Notes under the pieces: model-generated
The model's input: the letters and a program-made list of their open reading frames with translations, nothing else
What the model was told of the DNA's origin: nothing
Database searches by the model: none
In this document: piece by piece, positions 9,148 to 16,990 of the stretch
Position numbering within the stretch: the stretch's first letter is position 1
Layout: every line of letters starts with the position of its first letter
Made by a program: the position numbers and the translations under genes
NCBI RefSeq assembly: GCF_016918015.1
Contig: NZ_JAERMK010000004.1
Location: 243,225 to 288,745, forward strand
DNA: 45,521 nt
Source of the DNA: Glycomyces sp. YM15
GTDB lineage: Bacteria; Actinomycetota; Actinomycetes; Mycobacteriales; Micromonosporaceae
Direction: 5' to 3'

Positions 9148-9471
9148 GTGGCGAGGCGTGAGAAGGCGACCAGCATCACCGATGCGACGATGTCCCTCGA
9201 AGAGGAGCGGCGGTACCGGACGATCCGGTATGTCGTGATGATGTCGATTCGCGCCATGCTGGTGATCGTGCTCGGCATCCTGGTGATGGCCGAGGCGCCG
9301 CTCCTGTGGCTGTGGCTGCTGCTCGGCGTGATCGGGATGGCGCTGCTGCCGTGGCTCGCGGTCATGCTCGCGAACGACCGACTGGCGCGCAGACCGGGCG
9401 TGTTCACCAGGCACGAGCGCCGGGCGAAGACCCTCGAAGCGCCCGAGCACCCCATGATCGACTCGGAATGA
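9148..9471 (+). CDS. DUF3099 family small membrane protein
   Basis: This 107-residue protein starts with a family-typical ITDA...SLEEERRYR motif, followed by two membrane helices ([15 protein letters not shown] and [25 protein letters not shown]) and a basic cytoplasmic tail ([14 protein letters not shown]). This is the DUF3099 layout; the function is unknown. The GTG start lies close to the predicted start of the transcript from the divergent dtd/DUF3099 region, and no strong Shine-Dalgarno is seen. Confidence 0.85.
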   Translation: MARREKATSITDATMSLEEERRYRTIRYVVMMSIRAMLVIVLGILVMAEAPLLWLWLLLGVIGMALLPWLAVMLANDRLARRPGVFTRHERRAKTLEAPEHPMIDSE

Positions 9472-9557
9472 GCGGCTCGGGCCGCTCGCGGGTCGCGATT
9501 TCGCGAAGACGTGGCAAGATTGACGGGATCTTGCGCGCTAATGAGGAGTGAGTTGCC

Positions 9558-9836
9558 GTGAGCGAACTTCCCACCACCGGAGGCTCCGACGGGGCCGGCG
9601 GTTCTGGTTCGACCCTTCTGGAAGAGCAGACCCAGACCAACCCGAACTACGTGTTCGAGGACGGCGACGAGGAGCGCTTCTCGCACTACGTGCCGAAGGA
9701 CAAGCTCATGGCCGCCATGGTCGACGGCATCCCGGTGAAGGCCCTGTGCGGGAAGATGTGGGTGCCCACGCGGGACCCCGACCGCTTCCCGATCTGCCCG
9801 AACTGCAAGGACATCTACGAGAAGATGAAGGGCTGA
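9558..9836 (+). CDS. DUF3039 family small cysteine-containing protein
   Basis: This 92-residue acidic protein has a glycine-rich N-terminus and a conserved C-terminal module with FSHYVPKDKLMAAMVDGIPVKALCGKMWVP and CPNC, which is characteristic of DUF3039. Three Cys in CGK and CPNC positions could hold zinc. GAGGAG lies upstream of the GTG. The function is unknown; the gene is conserved near sigB and dtxR-like genes across actinobacteria. Confidence 0.9.
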   Translation: MSELPTTGGSDGAGGSGSTLLEEQTQTNPNYVFEDGDEERFSHYVPKDKLMAAMVDGIPVKALCGKMWVPTRDPDRFPICPNCKDIYEKMKG

Positions 9837-9894
9837 CGCTGCCGCGCGGCTCTCATCGTTGCGACGAACAGCGGTGTGATCCAGCACTGCCTGC

Positions 9895-9900
9895 TATAAC
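9895..9900 (+). promoter_or_regulatory. -10 element suggesting a leaderless TRIC-type mRNA
   Basis: TATAAC ends six bases before the GTG at 9907, so transcription would begin at or next to the start codon. No ribosome-binding site is present upstream, which fits a leaderless transcript. No clear -35 is seen. Confidence 0.4.
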
Positions 9901-9906
9901 GCACGA

Positions 9907-10539
9907 GTGGACCCTAGTGAATTCGACCCGAGCTCGCTGATGCTCGTCGCCGAGCTCGTCGGCACCGCGGTGTTCGCCGCCTCCGGCGCGAGCGCCGCGG
10001 TCGGCAAGCGCCTGGACCTGTTCGGCGTGGTCGTCATCGGGGTGCTCTGCGCGTTGGGCGGCGGCGCCACCCGCGACCTGCTCATCGGTTCCGATCTGCT
10101 GCTGCTCACCGACTGGCGCTATCCGCTCGTGGCGCTCGTGGCCTCCATGATCGTGTTCTGGTTCCACCCCGCGCTCTCGCGGATGCGCCCCACGATGCTG
10201 GTGCTCGACGCCGCGGGGCTGGCGCTGTTCACCGTGGTCGGGACCGAGAAGGGCCTCGATTTCGGTCTCGCGGTCTACGCGGCTTGCATCGTCGGAGTAC
10301 TCTCCGGAATCGGCGGGGGCATCCTGCGCGACGTCCTGGTCCAGGAGATCCCGGCGGTGCTCCGCGAGGACTTCTACGCGATGGCGGCGGCGATCGGCGC
10401 GGTCATCGTGGCGGTCGGGGCCCGATGGGAGTCGATCATCGGGCACTGGACGCTCGCGCTGACCGCCATCGCGACCATCTTTGTCGTACGGCTGCTTGCC
10501 ATCAGGTTTCGGTGGGAGGCCCCGAAACCGAATTTCTGA
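9907..10539 (+). CDS. TRIC/UPF0126 family cation channel
   Basis: This 210-residue protein is almost entirely hydrophobic, with about seven helices arranged as two homologous three-helix repeats plus one. Each repeat carries the family glycine signature: [10 protein letters not shown] in the first and [10 protein letters not shown] in the second. Proteins of this family (UPF0126, bacterial TRIC) form trimeric monovalent cation channels. The GTG start has no Shine-Dalgarno but sits six bases after TATAAC. It is followed by a 148-base gap to sigB. Confidence 0.9.
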   Translation: MDPSEFDPSSLMLVAELVGTAVFAASGASAAVGKRLDLFGVVVIGVLCALGGGATRDLLIGSDLLLLTDWRYPLVALVASMIVFWFHPALSRMRPTMLVLDAAGLALFTVVGTEKGLDFGLAVYAACIVGVLSGIGGGILRDVLVQEIPAVLREDFYAMAAAIGAVIVAVGARWESIIGHWTLALTAIATIFVVRLLAIRFRWEAPKPNF

Positions 10540-10687
10540 TCGTGTCTCCCGGGTTCGTGCCACCCTTCGATCTGGGGGATCAGAAACCGCGAAATCACCT
10601 GCAAGCTGGTATCCCGACGCCCGGTGCCCACCGGGTCAGGCGCGACTCAACCCACGCGCCGAGGGTCCGCAGCGAAAGGCGAATTCG

Positions 10688-11656
10688 ATGGCACCTGTCG
10701 ACAGCATCCGCCAGCGTCCGGCGAGGCGACCGGCGCAGCGCACGACCGAATACTCCGGCGACCCCGTTCGCGCCTATCTGAACGGCATCGGCAAGCACCG
10801 GCTGCTCACCGCCTCCGAGGAGGTCGAGTGCGCCAAGGCCATCGAGGCCGGTCTCATGGCCGAGTGCCGCATCAGCGAAGTCACCGACCCCGACTTCCGC
10901 AGCGACCTGGCCCGCATCGCGGCCGAGGGCCGCGCGGCCAAGCAGCGCATGCTCGAATCGAACCTGCGCCTCGTCGTCTCCGTGGCGAAGCGCTACTCCG
11001 GTGCGGGGCTCAGCCTGCTCGACCTCATCCAGGAGGGCAACCTCGGCCTCATCCGCGCCGTCGAGAAGTTCGACTACCAGAAGGGCTACAAGTTCTCCAC
11101 GTACGCCACCTGGTGGATCCGGCAGGCGATCAACCGGGCCGTCACCGACCAGTCCCGCACGATCCGCGTCCCCGCGCACACCGTGGACCAGATCAAGCGG
11201 ATGAACCGGGCGCGCCAGGACCTCATGGTCGAACTGGGCCGCGAGCCGCGCTACGAGGAGATCGCCGCGGAACTCGACGTCACCCCGGGCAAGGTCCTCG
11301 AGCTCATGTCCTACGACCGCGAGCCGGTGAGCCTCGACCAGACCGTGGGCGAGGACGACTCCACCGCGCTGGGCGACCTCGTGGCGCACCTGCCGCGCGA
11401 GCACGGCGGCGACGACGCGGTGTCGTACGCGCTGCTGCGCCGCCACATCGCGAACGTGCTGGCCTCGCTGCCGGAGCGGGAACAAACCGTGCTGCGGCTG
11501 CGTTTCGGCATTGACGACGGGCGCCAGCGCACCCTCGAAGAGGTCTCCGCGGACTTCGGCCTCTCGCGCGAGCGGGTCCGCCAGATCGAGAAGAACGCGC
11601 TGCACCGCCTGCGCCAGCCCGACTACGCCGGGCGCCTCGCCGAGTATGTGGCGTGA
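10688..11656 (+). CDS. sigB: RNA polymerase sigma factor, SigB type
   Basis: This 322-residue sigma-70 factor lacks region 1.1 and the Lys/Ala tract. Region 1.2 begins [21 protein letters not shown], region 2 contains [21 protein letters not shown], nearly identical to SigA, and region 4 has [20 protein letters not shown]. In mycobacteria and corynebacteria the equivalent factor is an alternative primary-like factor used in stationary phase and stress. The ATG at 10688 has AAAGGCG upstream; the frame is open further to 10481 but conflicts with the previous gene. It is followed by the dtxR-like gene, as in the mycobacterial sigB-ideR order. Confidence 0.95.
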   Translation: MAPVDSIRQRPARRPAQRTTEYSGDPVRAYLNGIGKHRLLTASEEVECAKAIEAGLMAECRISEVTDPDFRSDLARIAAEGRAAKQRMLESNLRLVVSVAKRYSGAGLSLLDLIQEGNLGLIRAVEKFDYQKGYKFSTYATWWIRQAINRAVTDQSRTIRVPAHTVDQIKRMNRARQDLMVELGREPRYEEIAAELDVTPGKVLELMSYDREPVSLDQTVGEDDSTALGDLVAHLPREHGGDDAVSYALLRRHIANVLASLPEREQTVLRLRFGIDDGRQRTLEEVSADFGLSRERVRQIEKNALHRLRQPDYAGRLAEYVA

Positions 11657-11724
11657 CCGTCCCTGACGGCCCGGTTCACCGGGTCGCTTTGGGGTGCGGG
11701 CGCGCTGTACGTCCGGATGGCTGA

Positions 11725-11753
11725 TTGAGGCCGCGGCGGTTCGGCCGTATATC
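11725..11753 (+). promoter_or_regulatory. Promoter of the dtxR/ideR-like gene
   Basis: TTGAGG (11725-11730) and TATATC (11748-11753) are separated by 17 bases. Transcription would begin near 11760 and give a leader of about 77 bases. The gene may therefore be expressed independently of sigB. Confidence 0.6.
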
Positions 11754-11836
11754 ATTGGTGGTGACAGGGGGTCTGGCGGCTACTCGACCCACCCCGCTCG
11801 GTGCCCTGCGGGCGGACTAAGTGAAGGAACGAAGCT

Positions 11837-12523
11837 GTGACCACGGACCTCGTCGATACCACCGAGATGTACCTGCGCACGATCCTCGAACTCGAGGAGG
11901 AGGGCGTTCCCGCGCTGCGCGCCCGGATCGCCGAACGGCTGGAGCAGAGCGGGCCGACGGTCTCGCAGACCGTGGGCCGGATGCAGCGCCACGGGCTGCT
12001 CAATGTCAAGAGCGACCGGCACTTGGAGCTCACCGAGGAGGGCCGCAGGCAGGCGGTCGCGGTGATGCGCAAGCACCGGCTCGCGGAGCGGCTGCTGGTG
12101 GACGTCATCGGCATGTCCTACGTGGAGGCCCATGACGAGGCCTGCAAGTGGGAGCACGTCATGAGCGACTCGGTGGAGAAGCGCGTGTACGAGCTGCTGG
12201 AGCACCCCACCCGTTCGCCGTACGGCAACTCGATCCCCGGGCTCGAGGAGTTGGACGCCTCGGCGGAGGCCGACGGCCGCGATGCCGACGAGCGGCCTTT
12301 GAGCGTGGTCTCCCCCGGTTCGAAGGTGCGCGTGACGCGCCTGTGCGAATCGGCTCAGACGCACCCGGAGCTGCTGGCCTCACTGCACGAGGCGGGCGTG
12401 GACCCGGGCGCCGAGGTCGCTATCGACCGGCTCGACGGTGCGATCGCGGTGGCCTCGGGTGCGGCCACGATCCGGCTCTCGATCGACGACGCGGCGAAGA
12501 TCTTCGCCGCTCCGGTCGAATAG
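11837..12523 (+). CDS. ideR: DtxR/IdeR-type iron-dependent transcriptional regulator
   Basis: This 228-residue regulator should bind operators of iron-uptake and storage genes when loaded with ferrous iron. The N-terminal winged helix is followed by a dimerisation domain with the metal ligands at positions one higher than in DtxR: M11, C103, E106 and H107 form the primary site, and H80, E84 and H99 the ancillary site (RKHRLAER, EACKWEHVMS). A C-terminal SH3-like FeoA domain (VTRLCESAQTHPELLASL...) starts near residue 155. AAGGA lies eight bases before the GTG. A linker of about 12 extra residues (EELDASAEADGRDADERP) precedes the SH3-like part. The ideR symbol is based on motif and synteny and has not been tested. 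Confidence 0.93.
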   Translation: MTTDLVDTTEMYLRTILELEEEGVPALRARIAERLEQSGPTVSQTVGRMQRHGLLNVKSDRHLELTEEGRRQAVAVMRKHRLAERLLVDVIGMSYVEAHDEACKWEHVMSDSVEKRVYELLEHPTRSPYGNSIPGLEELDASAEADGRDADERPLSVVSPGSKVRVTRLCESAQTHPELLASLHEAGVDPGAEVAIDRLDGAIAVASGAATIRLSIDDAAKIFAAPVE

Positions 12524-12526
12524 CTC

Positions 12527-12560
12527 GACTCCCGAGGCGTCTTGCGCGCCTTGGGGAGTC
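12527..12560 (+). terminator. Hairpin after the dtxR/ideR-like gene
   Basis: GACTCCC (12527) pairs with GGGAGTC (12554-12560), with inner GAGGCG/CGCCTT pairing, directly after the stop codon. A short T/C-rich stretch follows. This separates the gene from the small transcription unit downstream. Confidence 0.55.
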
Positions 12561-12575
12561 CGTGCTTCTCACGAC

Positions 12576-12604
12576 TTGACCCCGGCCTTACCGGGGAGTA
12601 GTCT
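12576..12604 (+). promoter_or_regulatory. Strong orphan promoter with internal dyad
   Basis: TTGACC (12576-12581) and TAGTCT (12599-12604) are spaced by 17 bases. The spacer carries a 6-bp inverted repeat, CCCCGG-CCTTA-CCGGGG (12580-12596), which could be an operator. Predicted transcription start is about 12611, inside a region with no ordinary gene. Confidence 0.65.
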
Positions 12605-12610
12605 GAGCAA

Positions 12611-12732
12611 AGTGCTGCAAACGTTTCCATTCATCCCACATAGGACTGACCGCGGGAGACGTCTGTGCCCCATGACCGCACTCCGCACCTGAGCGCCCTC
12701 CTCGCACCCCCGGCGAGGAGGGCGCTCTTTTT
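12611..12732 (+). ncRNA. Putative small RNA or leader/attenuator transcript of about 120 nt
   Basis: Between a well-formed promoter and a strong intrinsic terminator lie only about 122 bases. They contain a GGGAGA Shine-Dalgarno-like site (12654-12659) and two tiny frames. ATG at 12672 encodes MTALRT and stops at 12692, at the very base of the terminator. GTG at 12665 reads through the terminator for about 47 codons. A first stem is possible from CACA (12637) to TGTG (12664-12667), with an inner GAC/GTC pair. The unpaired CCCC at 12668 and the ACCCCCG terminator loop recall C-rich-loop actinobacterial small RNAs of the 6C type, but the runs have only four and five Cs, so I do not assign it to that family. 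Confidence 0.5.
12691..12732 (+). terminator. Strong intrinsic terminator of the small transcript
   Basis: A perfect 15-bp stem (12691-12705 with 12713-12727) with an ACCCCCG loop is followed by five Ts (12728-12732). It is the best textbook rho-independent terminator in the window. Confidence 0.9.
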
Positions 12733-12779
12733 CGCGACACGAACGCGAAACCCTCGACAGGTTCCCTCAGATTCGCCTA

Positions 12780-12808
12780 TCTTTACTTTATGGTCGAGGA
12801 GGTAAAGA
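12780..12808 (+). promoter_or_regulatory. Candidate AbrB-type antitoxin operator
   Basis: TCTTTAC (12780-12786) and GTAAAGA (12802-12808) form a 7-bp inverted repeat with a 15-base spacer. It lies 20 bases before the antitoxin start, in an AT-rich patch (TATCTTTACTTTAT) that may hold the -10. Autoregulation by antitoxin or complex is expected for this gene class. Confidence 0.45.
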
Positions 12809-12828
12809 AGCAGAGACGGAGGAGCGGC

Positions 12829-13047
12829 GTGACAAAGGTGTCCTCCAAGCATCAGATCACCATCCCGGTCGCGGTGATGCGCGAAGCGGGGTTCGAGGTC
12901 GGCGACGAGTTGCTGGTACGGGCGGACAGTGAGGGCCGGGTCGTGCTGGTTCGGGAACGCGACAGGATCACCAGGTCAGCTGGGGCCTTCCCTGGACTCT
13001 CCGCGGCCACCGACCTGGAAGGGCTGCGCGACGAATGGGAAAGGTAG
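12829..13047 (+). CDS. AbrB/MazE-fold antitoxin (VapB-like)
   Basis: This 72-residue protein has an N-terminal swapped-hairpin AbrB domain (TKVSSKHQITIPVAVMREAGFEVGDELLV) and a short C-terminal arm (FPGLSAATDLEGLRDEWER) that would occupy the toxin active site. I chose the GTG at 12829 because GGAGGAG lies directly before it; the frame also contains an ATG at 12790 lacking such a site. The stop overlaps the PIN-toxin start by 13 bases, so the pair is translationally coupled. It probably represses its own promoter through the dyad centred at 12794. Confidence 0.88.
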   Translation: MTKVSSKHQITIPVAVMREAGFEVGDELLVRADSEGRVVLVRERDRITRSAGAFPGLSAATDLEGLRDEWER

Positions 13048-13430
13048 TGCTGGACAGCAGCGTGCTGCTCGGACACCTCGACGCCGAGGACGCTCTGCAC
13101 CATGCCTCGAGCGGAGCGCTGGAGCAACGAGCGAAGGCGGAATTCGTCATTCCCGCGAGCGTGTTCGCGGAGGTCATGGTCGGTGCGCGGAAACTCGGTG
13201 ACAGAACCGCGAAGCGGCTTGAAGAGACGATCGACGACCTCGTCACCGAGATCTACCCGATCGATCGGGAAGTCGCCTGGGCGACCGCAGGAATTCGCGC
13301 GCGGCGCAAAGAGATCCGGCTGCCGGACGCACTGGTGCTGGCCACGGGGGAGGTTCTCGATGCCGAGGTGCTCACGGCTGACAAGCGCTGGAGGAACGAG
13401 CCCGGCCATGTGACCGTGATCGAGGCCTGA
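13035..13430 (+). CDS. PIN-domain ribonuclease toxin (VapC-like)
   Basis: This 131-residue protein has the PIN fold with all four acidic residues visible: D7 (VVLDSSVLLGHLD), E46 (VFAEVMVG), D98 (LPDALVLAT) and D116 (LTADKRW). Proteins of this type cleave specific RNAs using magnesium or manganese and are neutralised by the upstream antitoxin. The length and order (antitoxin then toxin, 13-base overlap) are standard for type II vapBC modules. The target RNA cannot be predicted from sequence. The module lies between housekeeping genes and shows no flanking mobile-element remains. Confidence 0.88.
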   Translation: MGKVVLDSSVLLGHLDAEDALHHASSGALEQRAKAEFVIPASVFAEVMVGARKLGDRTAKRLEETIDDLVTEIYPIDREVAWATAGIRARRKEIRLPDALVLATGEVLDAEVLTADKRWRNEPGHVTVIEA

Positions 13431-13454
13431 ACGCCTTCGTACAAACCAGATGAA

Positions 13455-13482
13455 AGGCCGCCGGGCATCAGCCTGGCGGCCT
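13455..13482. terminator. Bidirectional terminator between the toxin and lipoprotein genes
   Basis: A 12-bp stem with one G-T pair and an ATCA loop (arms 13455-13466 and 13471-13482) lies between two convergent genes, flanked by TGAA and TTCA that can extend the pairing. Confidence 0.7.
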
Positions 13483-13506
13483 ACTTCATGTCCGCGGTCA
13501 GCCGGC

Positions 13507-14148
13507 CTACTCAGCCATGGCGAAGCGTGCGAGCCATAATTCAGCTCCGTGGGCGGCGGCGATGCCCTTGGCGAGGTCGGTGAAGCCCGCCACGAGGCCG
13601 TTCACGACGGCCGGATCGGTGTCCACCGGTGTGGTGTAACGCATCTCGAAGATGGTGCCGCTGTCGTACCAGCCCATCTCCATGGCCGGGCCCGCGCCGG
13701 TGTCCTCGGTGTGGACGATCCAGTAGGCGGCTTCGCCGAGGCCGTCGATCGCCTCGGTGCCGTCGGCGAGCTCCTCTTCATAGATCTCGACGGTCGCCTC
13801 GGTGCCGATGACGAAGAGGGTGAGGTCGGGGTAGGCGGCCTCGCCGGTCTGGACGGCGCAGGTGAGCTGGGCCGGGGCGTCCTCGCCGTCGGCGGCCTCG
13901 CCGGGCCCGCCGGAGGCGAAGCGGAAGTCCTCGCCGGTGACGGAGTTCAGGGTCGCGGAGTCGATGAGCGGGCAGGCGCCCGCGGCGTCGGCCAGGTCGA
14001 GTTCGACCGGTTCGGGCGGGGACGACTCCTCGCTCGTCTCCTGCGCGGCGGTGTCGACGGGCTCCTCGCCCGAGGGCGCGCGGTCGTCGCTGCAGGCGGC
14101 CAGCGCCAGCAGGAATGCGGCCGGGACCGCGATCAGTGCGCGTTTCAT
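13507..14148 (-). CDS. Secreted lipoprotein, DUF3558-like
   Basis: This 213-residue protein begins with a lipoprotein signal peptide (MKRALIAVPAAFLLALAAC, lipidated Cys at 19). An acidic Ser/Glu/Pro linker and a C-terminal domain follow, with ACPLIDSATLNSVTG and LTCAVQTG. The two-Cys pattern resembles DUF3558-type actinobacterial lipoproteins, but the match is not strong enough to be firm. The ATG at 14148 has GGGGGAGGA upstream, and it overlaps the TGA of the sulfurtransferase (ATGA), so the two are co-translated. The ligand or role is unknown. Confidence 0.8.
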   Translation of the reverse strand: MKRALIAVPAAFLLALAACSDDRAPSGEEPVDTAAQETSEESSPPEPVELDLADAAGACPLIDSATLNSVTGEDFRFASGGPGEAADGEDAPAQLTCAVQTGEAAYPDLTLFVIGTEATVEIYEEELADGTEAIDGLGEAAYWIVHTEDTGAGPAMEMGWYDSGTIFEMRYTTPVDTDPAVVNGLVAGFTDLAKGIAAAHGAELWLARFAMAE

Positions 14149-15005
14149 CGTTCCTCCCCCTGTGCCGATGCGCGGCCCGCGGGCGACCTCGGCGAAGCTT
14201 GCGGACCGTCGAGCGGCGTCGCCGAGGTGGCGACGTCGCGACCTCGCGAGACCCAGTCGCTCCATGAGCCGATGTACACCGGCGGTGTCGGCAGGCCCGC
14301 GGCGGTGACGGCGAGCGCGGTGCGCGCCGCACCCACGCCGGAGCCGCAGTAGTAGGCCGCTTCGGTATGCGGCGCATAGCGTTCGCGCAGTTTGTCGGTG
14401 TCGGTGAGGTCGTCTTCGCCGAGGAAGAGGTTGATCGCGCCGGGCACGTGGCCTGCGACGGGGTCGACCGGTTCGCTCTCGCCGCGGTAGCGCTCGGGGG
14501 CGCGCACGTCGACCAGTTCGCGGGTCGCGGCCCAGTCGGCGGCGGATTCGGCGTCGAGCACCGGGAGGTGTCCGGGGCGGACGGTCACGGTGCCGGGTTT
14601 CGGCTCTGGTGTCCGCGTCTCGAGCGGGAGTCCGGCACCGGTCCAGGCCTTGATGCCGCCCTGGAGGACCTGGACGTTGTCGATCCCGGCCCAGCGGAGC
14701 GTCCACCAGGTGCGGGCCGCCGCCATCCCGTCGCCGTCGTCGTAGACGAGTACATGGGAGTCGTCGTGGATGCCCGCGGCGCGCAGGACCGCTTGCAGCG
14801 CTAGGGGTTCGGGCAGCGGATGGCGTCCGCCGACCGCTTCGACGGGGCCGCACACGTCCCGGTCGAAGTCGAGCCGGACGGCGCCGGGCAGGTGCCCTTC
14901 GGCGAAGTCGGCGTCCCGCGACGGTCCCCCGAGCGTCCAGCGGACGTCGAGCCGGACCGATTGGTGCAGTTCGGCGGCCGCCTCGGCGCCGATCAATGGG
15001 CTCAT
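14145..15005 (-). CDS. Two-domain sulfurtransferase (thiosulfate/3-mercaptopyruvate type)
   Basis: This 286-residue protein has two rhodanese domains. The N-terminal one (about 5-130) lacks an active Cys and is structural, with DADFAEGHLPGAVRLD. The C-terminal one (about 145-260) has the active loop CGSGVGAA with C220. CGSGV-type loops are seen in 3-mercaptopyruvate sulfurtransferases, which move sulfur to cyanide or thiol acceptors. The last 30 residues (TSATPLDGPQASPRSPAGRASAQGEER) are low complexity and overlap a DNA segment similar to the repeat unit at 34.9-35.1 kb. The deaminase gene upstream ends nine bases before the start, indicating one operon. Confidence 0.93.
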   Translation of the reverse strand: MSPLIGAEAAAELHQSVRLDVRWTLGGPSRDADFAEGHLPGAVRLDFDRDVCGPVEAVGGRHPLPEPLALQAVLRAAGIHDDSHVLVYDDGDGMAAARTWWTLRWAGIDNVQVLQGGIKAWTGAGLPLETRTPEPKPGTVTVRPGHLPVLDAESAADWAATRELVDVRAPERYRGESEPVDPVAGHVPGAINLFLGEDDLTDTDKLRERYAPHTEAAYYCGSGVGAARTALAVTAAGLPTPPVYIGSWSDWVSRGRDVATSATPLDGPQASPRSPAGRASAQGEER

Positions 15006-15014
15006 GGTCTCAGA

Positions 15015-15470
15015 TTAACGGAGATGCGCATTGGGGCGTTCGGCCGCGTCCGCGAATTCGGGCATCACGGCGACAACCACGCGGTTCTCCCGCAGGATCG
15101 CGTCGCCGCCGGGCGCGTCGACGAAATTGAGCGGCTCGCCGAGGGCGTACACGACCCTGGCGACGCCGGCGGCGATGAGCAGCCGGGCGCACGGGTCGGG
15201 CCGGGAGGCGCGGTGGCCGCAGGGTTCCATGGAGGAGTAGGCGGTCGCGCCGCGCGCGGCGTCGCCCGCTTCGCGGAGGGCGACTTCTTCGGCGTGGTCG
15301 TTCGGGTCTTCGGCGCGGGACCAGCCTTCGCCGACGACGCGGCCGTCCGCCACGATCACGGCGCCGACGCTGAAGGCGGTCGTGGAGGGCGGGCAGCGTT
15401 CGGCCAGTTCGACGGCGCGCGCCATCCAGCGCACATCGTCCTCTGTGGAATAGTCTTCGGCGTTCGACAC
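15015..15470 (-). CDS. Cytidine/deoxycytidylate deaminase-family protein (RibD-like N-domain)
   Basis: This 151-residue zinc deaminase has the HAE motif (DPNDHAEEVAL) and the PCGHRASRPDPC segment that supplies two zinc Cys and the proton shuttle Glu upstream. A substrate loop SSMEPCGHRAS resembles RibD-type deaminases, but the reductase half of RibD is absent, so the substrate (nucleoside, pyrimidine or other) is open. The GTG at 15470 gives the usual family N-terminus; an in-frame ATG at 15524 would add 18 basic residues with no support. It is the first gene of the deaminase-sulfurtransferase-lipoprotein operon. Confidence 0.85.
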   Translation of the reverse strand: MSNAEDYSTEDDVRWMARAVELAERCPPSTTAFSVGAVIVADGRVVGEGWSRAEDPNDHAEEVALREAGDAARGATAYSSMEPCGHRASRPDPCARLLIAAGVARVVYALGEPLNFVDAPGGDAILRENRVVVAVMPEFADAAERPNAHLR

Positions 15471-15643
15471 GGTCCCACCGTACCGCCGAAGGGCGCCACT
15501 CCGACGCCACGAGGCGGTAGTCACCGGTCGTTGCCGGGGGCCGATACCATGTGGGAGTCCCCCGACACTCCAGCCACGTCAGACGTGCGCGCGGCGAACG
15601 AGTCCAGAGGCCCGCGGGTCGCCGATCAAGTGAGGTGCAGTAG

Positions 15644-16990
15644 TTGTCCGTCCAGTCCCCTCCCGCTCCGACACAGGCGCCCAGCGCACCTGCTGCAACC
15701 GGGCAGCGACGGTTCGACCGCGTGCTGGCCGCGCTGCGGTTCACGCCCGGGCAGCTGCGCGGCGTGCTCGCCGTCGTCGGCGCGCTCATCCTCGGCGCCG
15801 GGATCACCGGCATGACCGCGATCCTCGCGAAGTCGGCCGTCATCGAGGAGACCACCAGCCAGTCCGGGCGGCTCTCCGTGGCCGCCCTCTCGCTGTACCA
15901 GGCGCTCTCACAGGCCGACGCGACCGCCGCGTCCTCATACCTGACGGCCGGTACGCCCTCCGATGAGATGAACCAGACCTACCGCGAGGCCATGCGCGAT
16001 GCGACCGTGGCACTCGCAACGGCCGCAGGGGAAGTCAAGACCCAGGCGAACGCCGAGCTGGTGGCCGAGCTCAACGCGCGCCTGCCGGTCTACACCGGTC
16101 TGGTGGAGACCGCCCGCACGTTCAACCGCCTCGGCGAGCCGGTCGGCGCGACCTACCAGGAACAGGCCTCCACGCTCATGCGCGAGGAGATGCTGCCGAA
16201 GGCGCACGACCTCCAGGAGAACTCGCTCGCGCAGCTCAACGAGTCGCGCGCGGACGCCGCGGCGTTCCCGTGGGCGGCCGCCGCGTTGAGCGCGGCGGCG
16301 CTCGGCACCCTCGTGTGGGCCCAGATGTGGCTCTCGCGCAAGACGAACCGCGTGTTCAACCTGGGGCTCGTGGGCAGCACCGTGCTGCTCGTGGTCTTCG
16401 CCGGATGGCTGGCGATGGCCTCGCTGGCGTCCGCGAGCCACACCAACCGGTCCCATGAGGACGGTTCGGCGCCGCTCGAACTGCTCGCCGAAGCCGAGAT
16501 CACCGCCCAGCAGGCCCGCGCCGAGGAATCGCTCCTGCTCATCGCCCGAGGCGAGGACCCGGACGCCGCCGAACGCTTCGACGAGCACTTCAAGGCGCTC
16601 GCCGACCCCGGCGAGCTGCTCGACCGGCTCGACGAGGCGTTCGCGGACGACCCCGAGCTCTCCGCGAACATCGACACCGCCCGCGAGGCCGCCGACACCT
16701 GGCGGGCCGGGCACGACGAGGTCGTCAAACTCGCTCAGGGCGGCCAGTACACCGACGCCGTCGCGCTCGTCGTCGGCGAGAGCGACACCAGCCTGTGGGC
16801 TTCCTTCACGACCCTCAACGACGCCTTGACCGAGGCGACCGACGTCAGCGCCGACCGCTTCGCCGAGGCGACCAACGACGCCCAGCGGTCGCTCTCGGGC
16901 GCGGCGGCCGGGCTCGCGGCCCTGGCGCTCGGCGCGCTCATCAGCGCCGCGGTCGGCATCCAGATGCGAGTGGCGGAGTACTACGCATGA
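15644..16990 (+). CDS. glnX: GlnX-like membrane protein of the PknG system
   Basis: This 448-residue protein has a proline/alanine-rich cytoplasmic start and four membrane helices. The first (LRGVLAVVGALILGAGITGM) precedes an extracytoplasmic domain (about 65-205), followed by a hairpin of two helices (AAAALSAAALGTLVWAQMWL and LVGSTVLLVVFAGWLAM), a second extracytoplasmic domain and a last helix (GLAALALGALISAAVGI). This is the layout of GlnX, the transducer thought to carry the GlnH glutamate signal to PknG in mycobacteria and corynebacteria. The TTG start follows GAGGTG. Its stop overlaps the GlnH-like start (ATGA). Confidence 0.85.
   Translation: MSVQSPPAPTQAPSAPAATGQRRFDRVLAALRFTPGQLRGVLAVVGALILGAGITGMTAILAKSAVIEETTSQSGRLSVAALSLYQALSQADATAASSYLTAGTPSDEMNQTYREAMRDATVALATAAGEVKTQANAELVAELNARLPVYTGLVETARTFNRLGEPVGATYQEQASTLMREEMLPKAHDLQENSLAQLNESRADAAAFPWAAAALSAAALGTLVWAQMWLSRKTNRVFNLGLVGSTVLLVVFAGWLAMASLASASHTNRSHEDGSAPLELLAEAEITAQQARAEESLLLIARGEDPDAAERFDEHFKALADPGELLDRLDEAFADDPELSANIDTAREAADTWRAGHDEVVKLAQGGQYTDAVALVVGESDTSLWASFTTLNDALTEATDVSADRFAEATNDAQRSLSGAAAGLAALALGALISAAVGIQMRVAEYYA

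Noticed and set aside
12665..12807. A GTG-started 47-codon frame through the small-RNA terminator
   Set aside because: It reads across a strong intrinsic terminator and has no recognisable protein features; kept only as a caveat for the small transcript.
12790..12828. An earlier ATG for the AbrB-type antitoxin
   Set aside because: The ATG has no Shine-Dalgarno, lies inside the predicted operator dyad and would add 13 basic residues not seen in the family.
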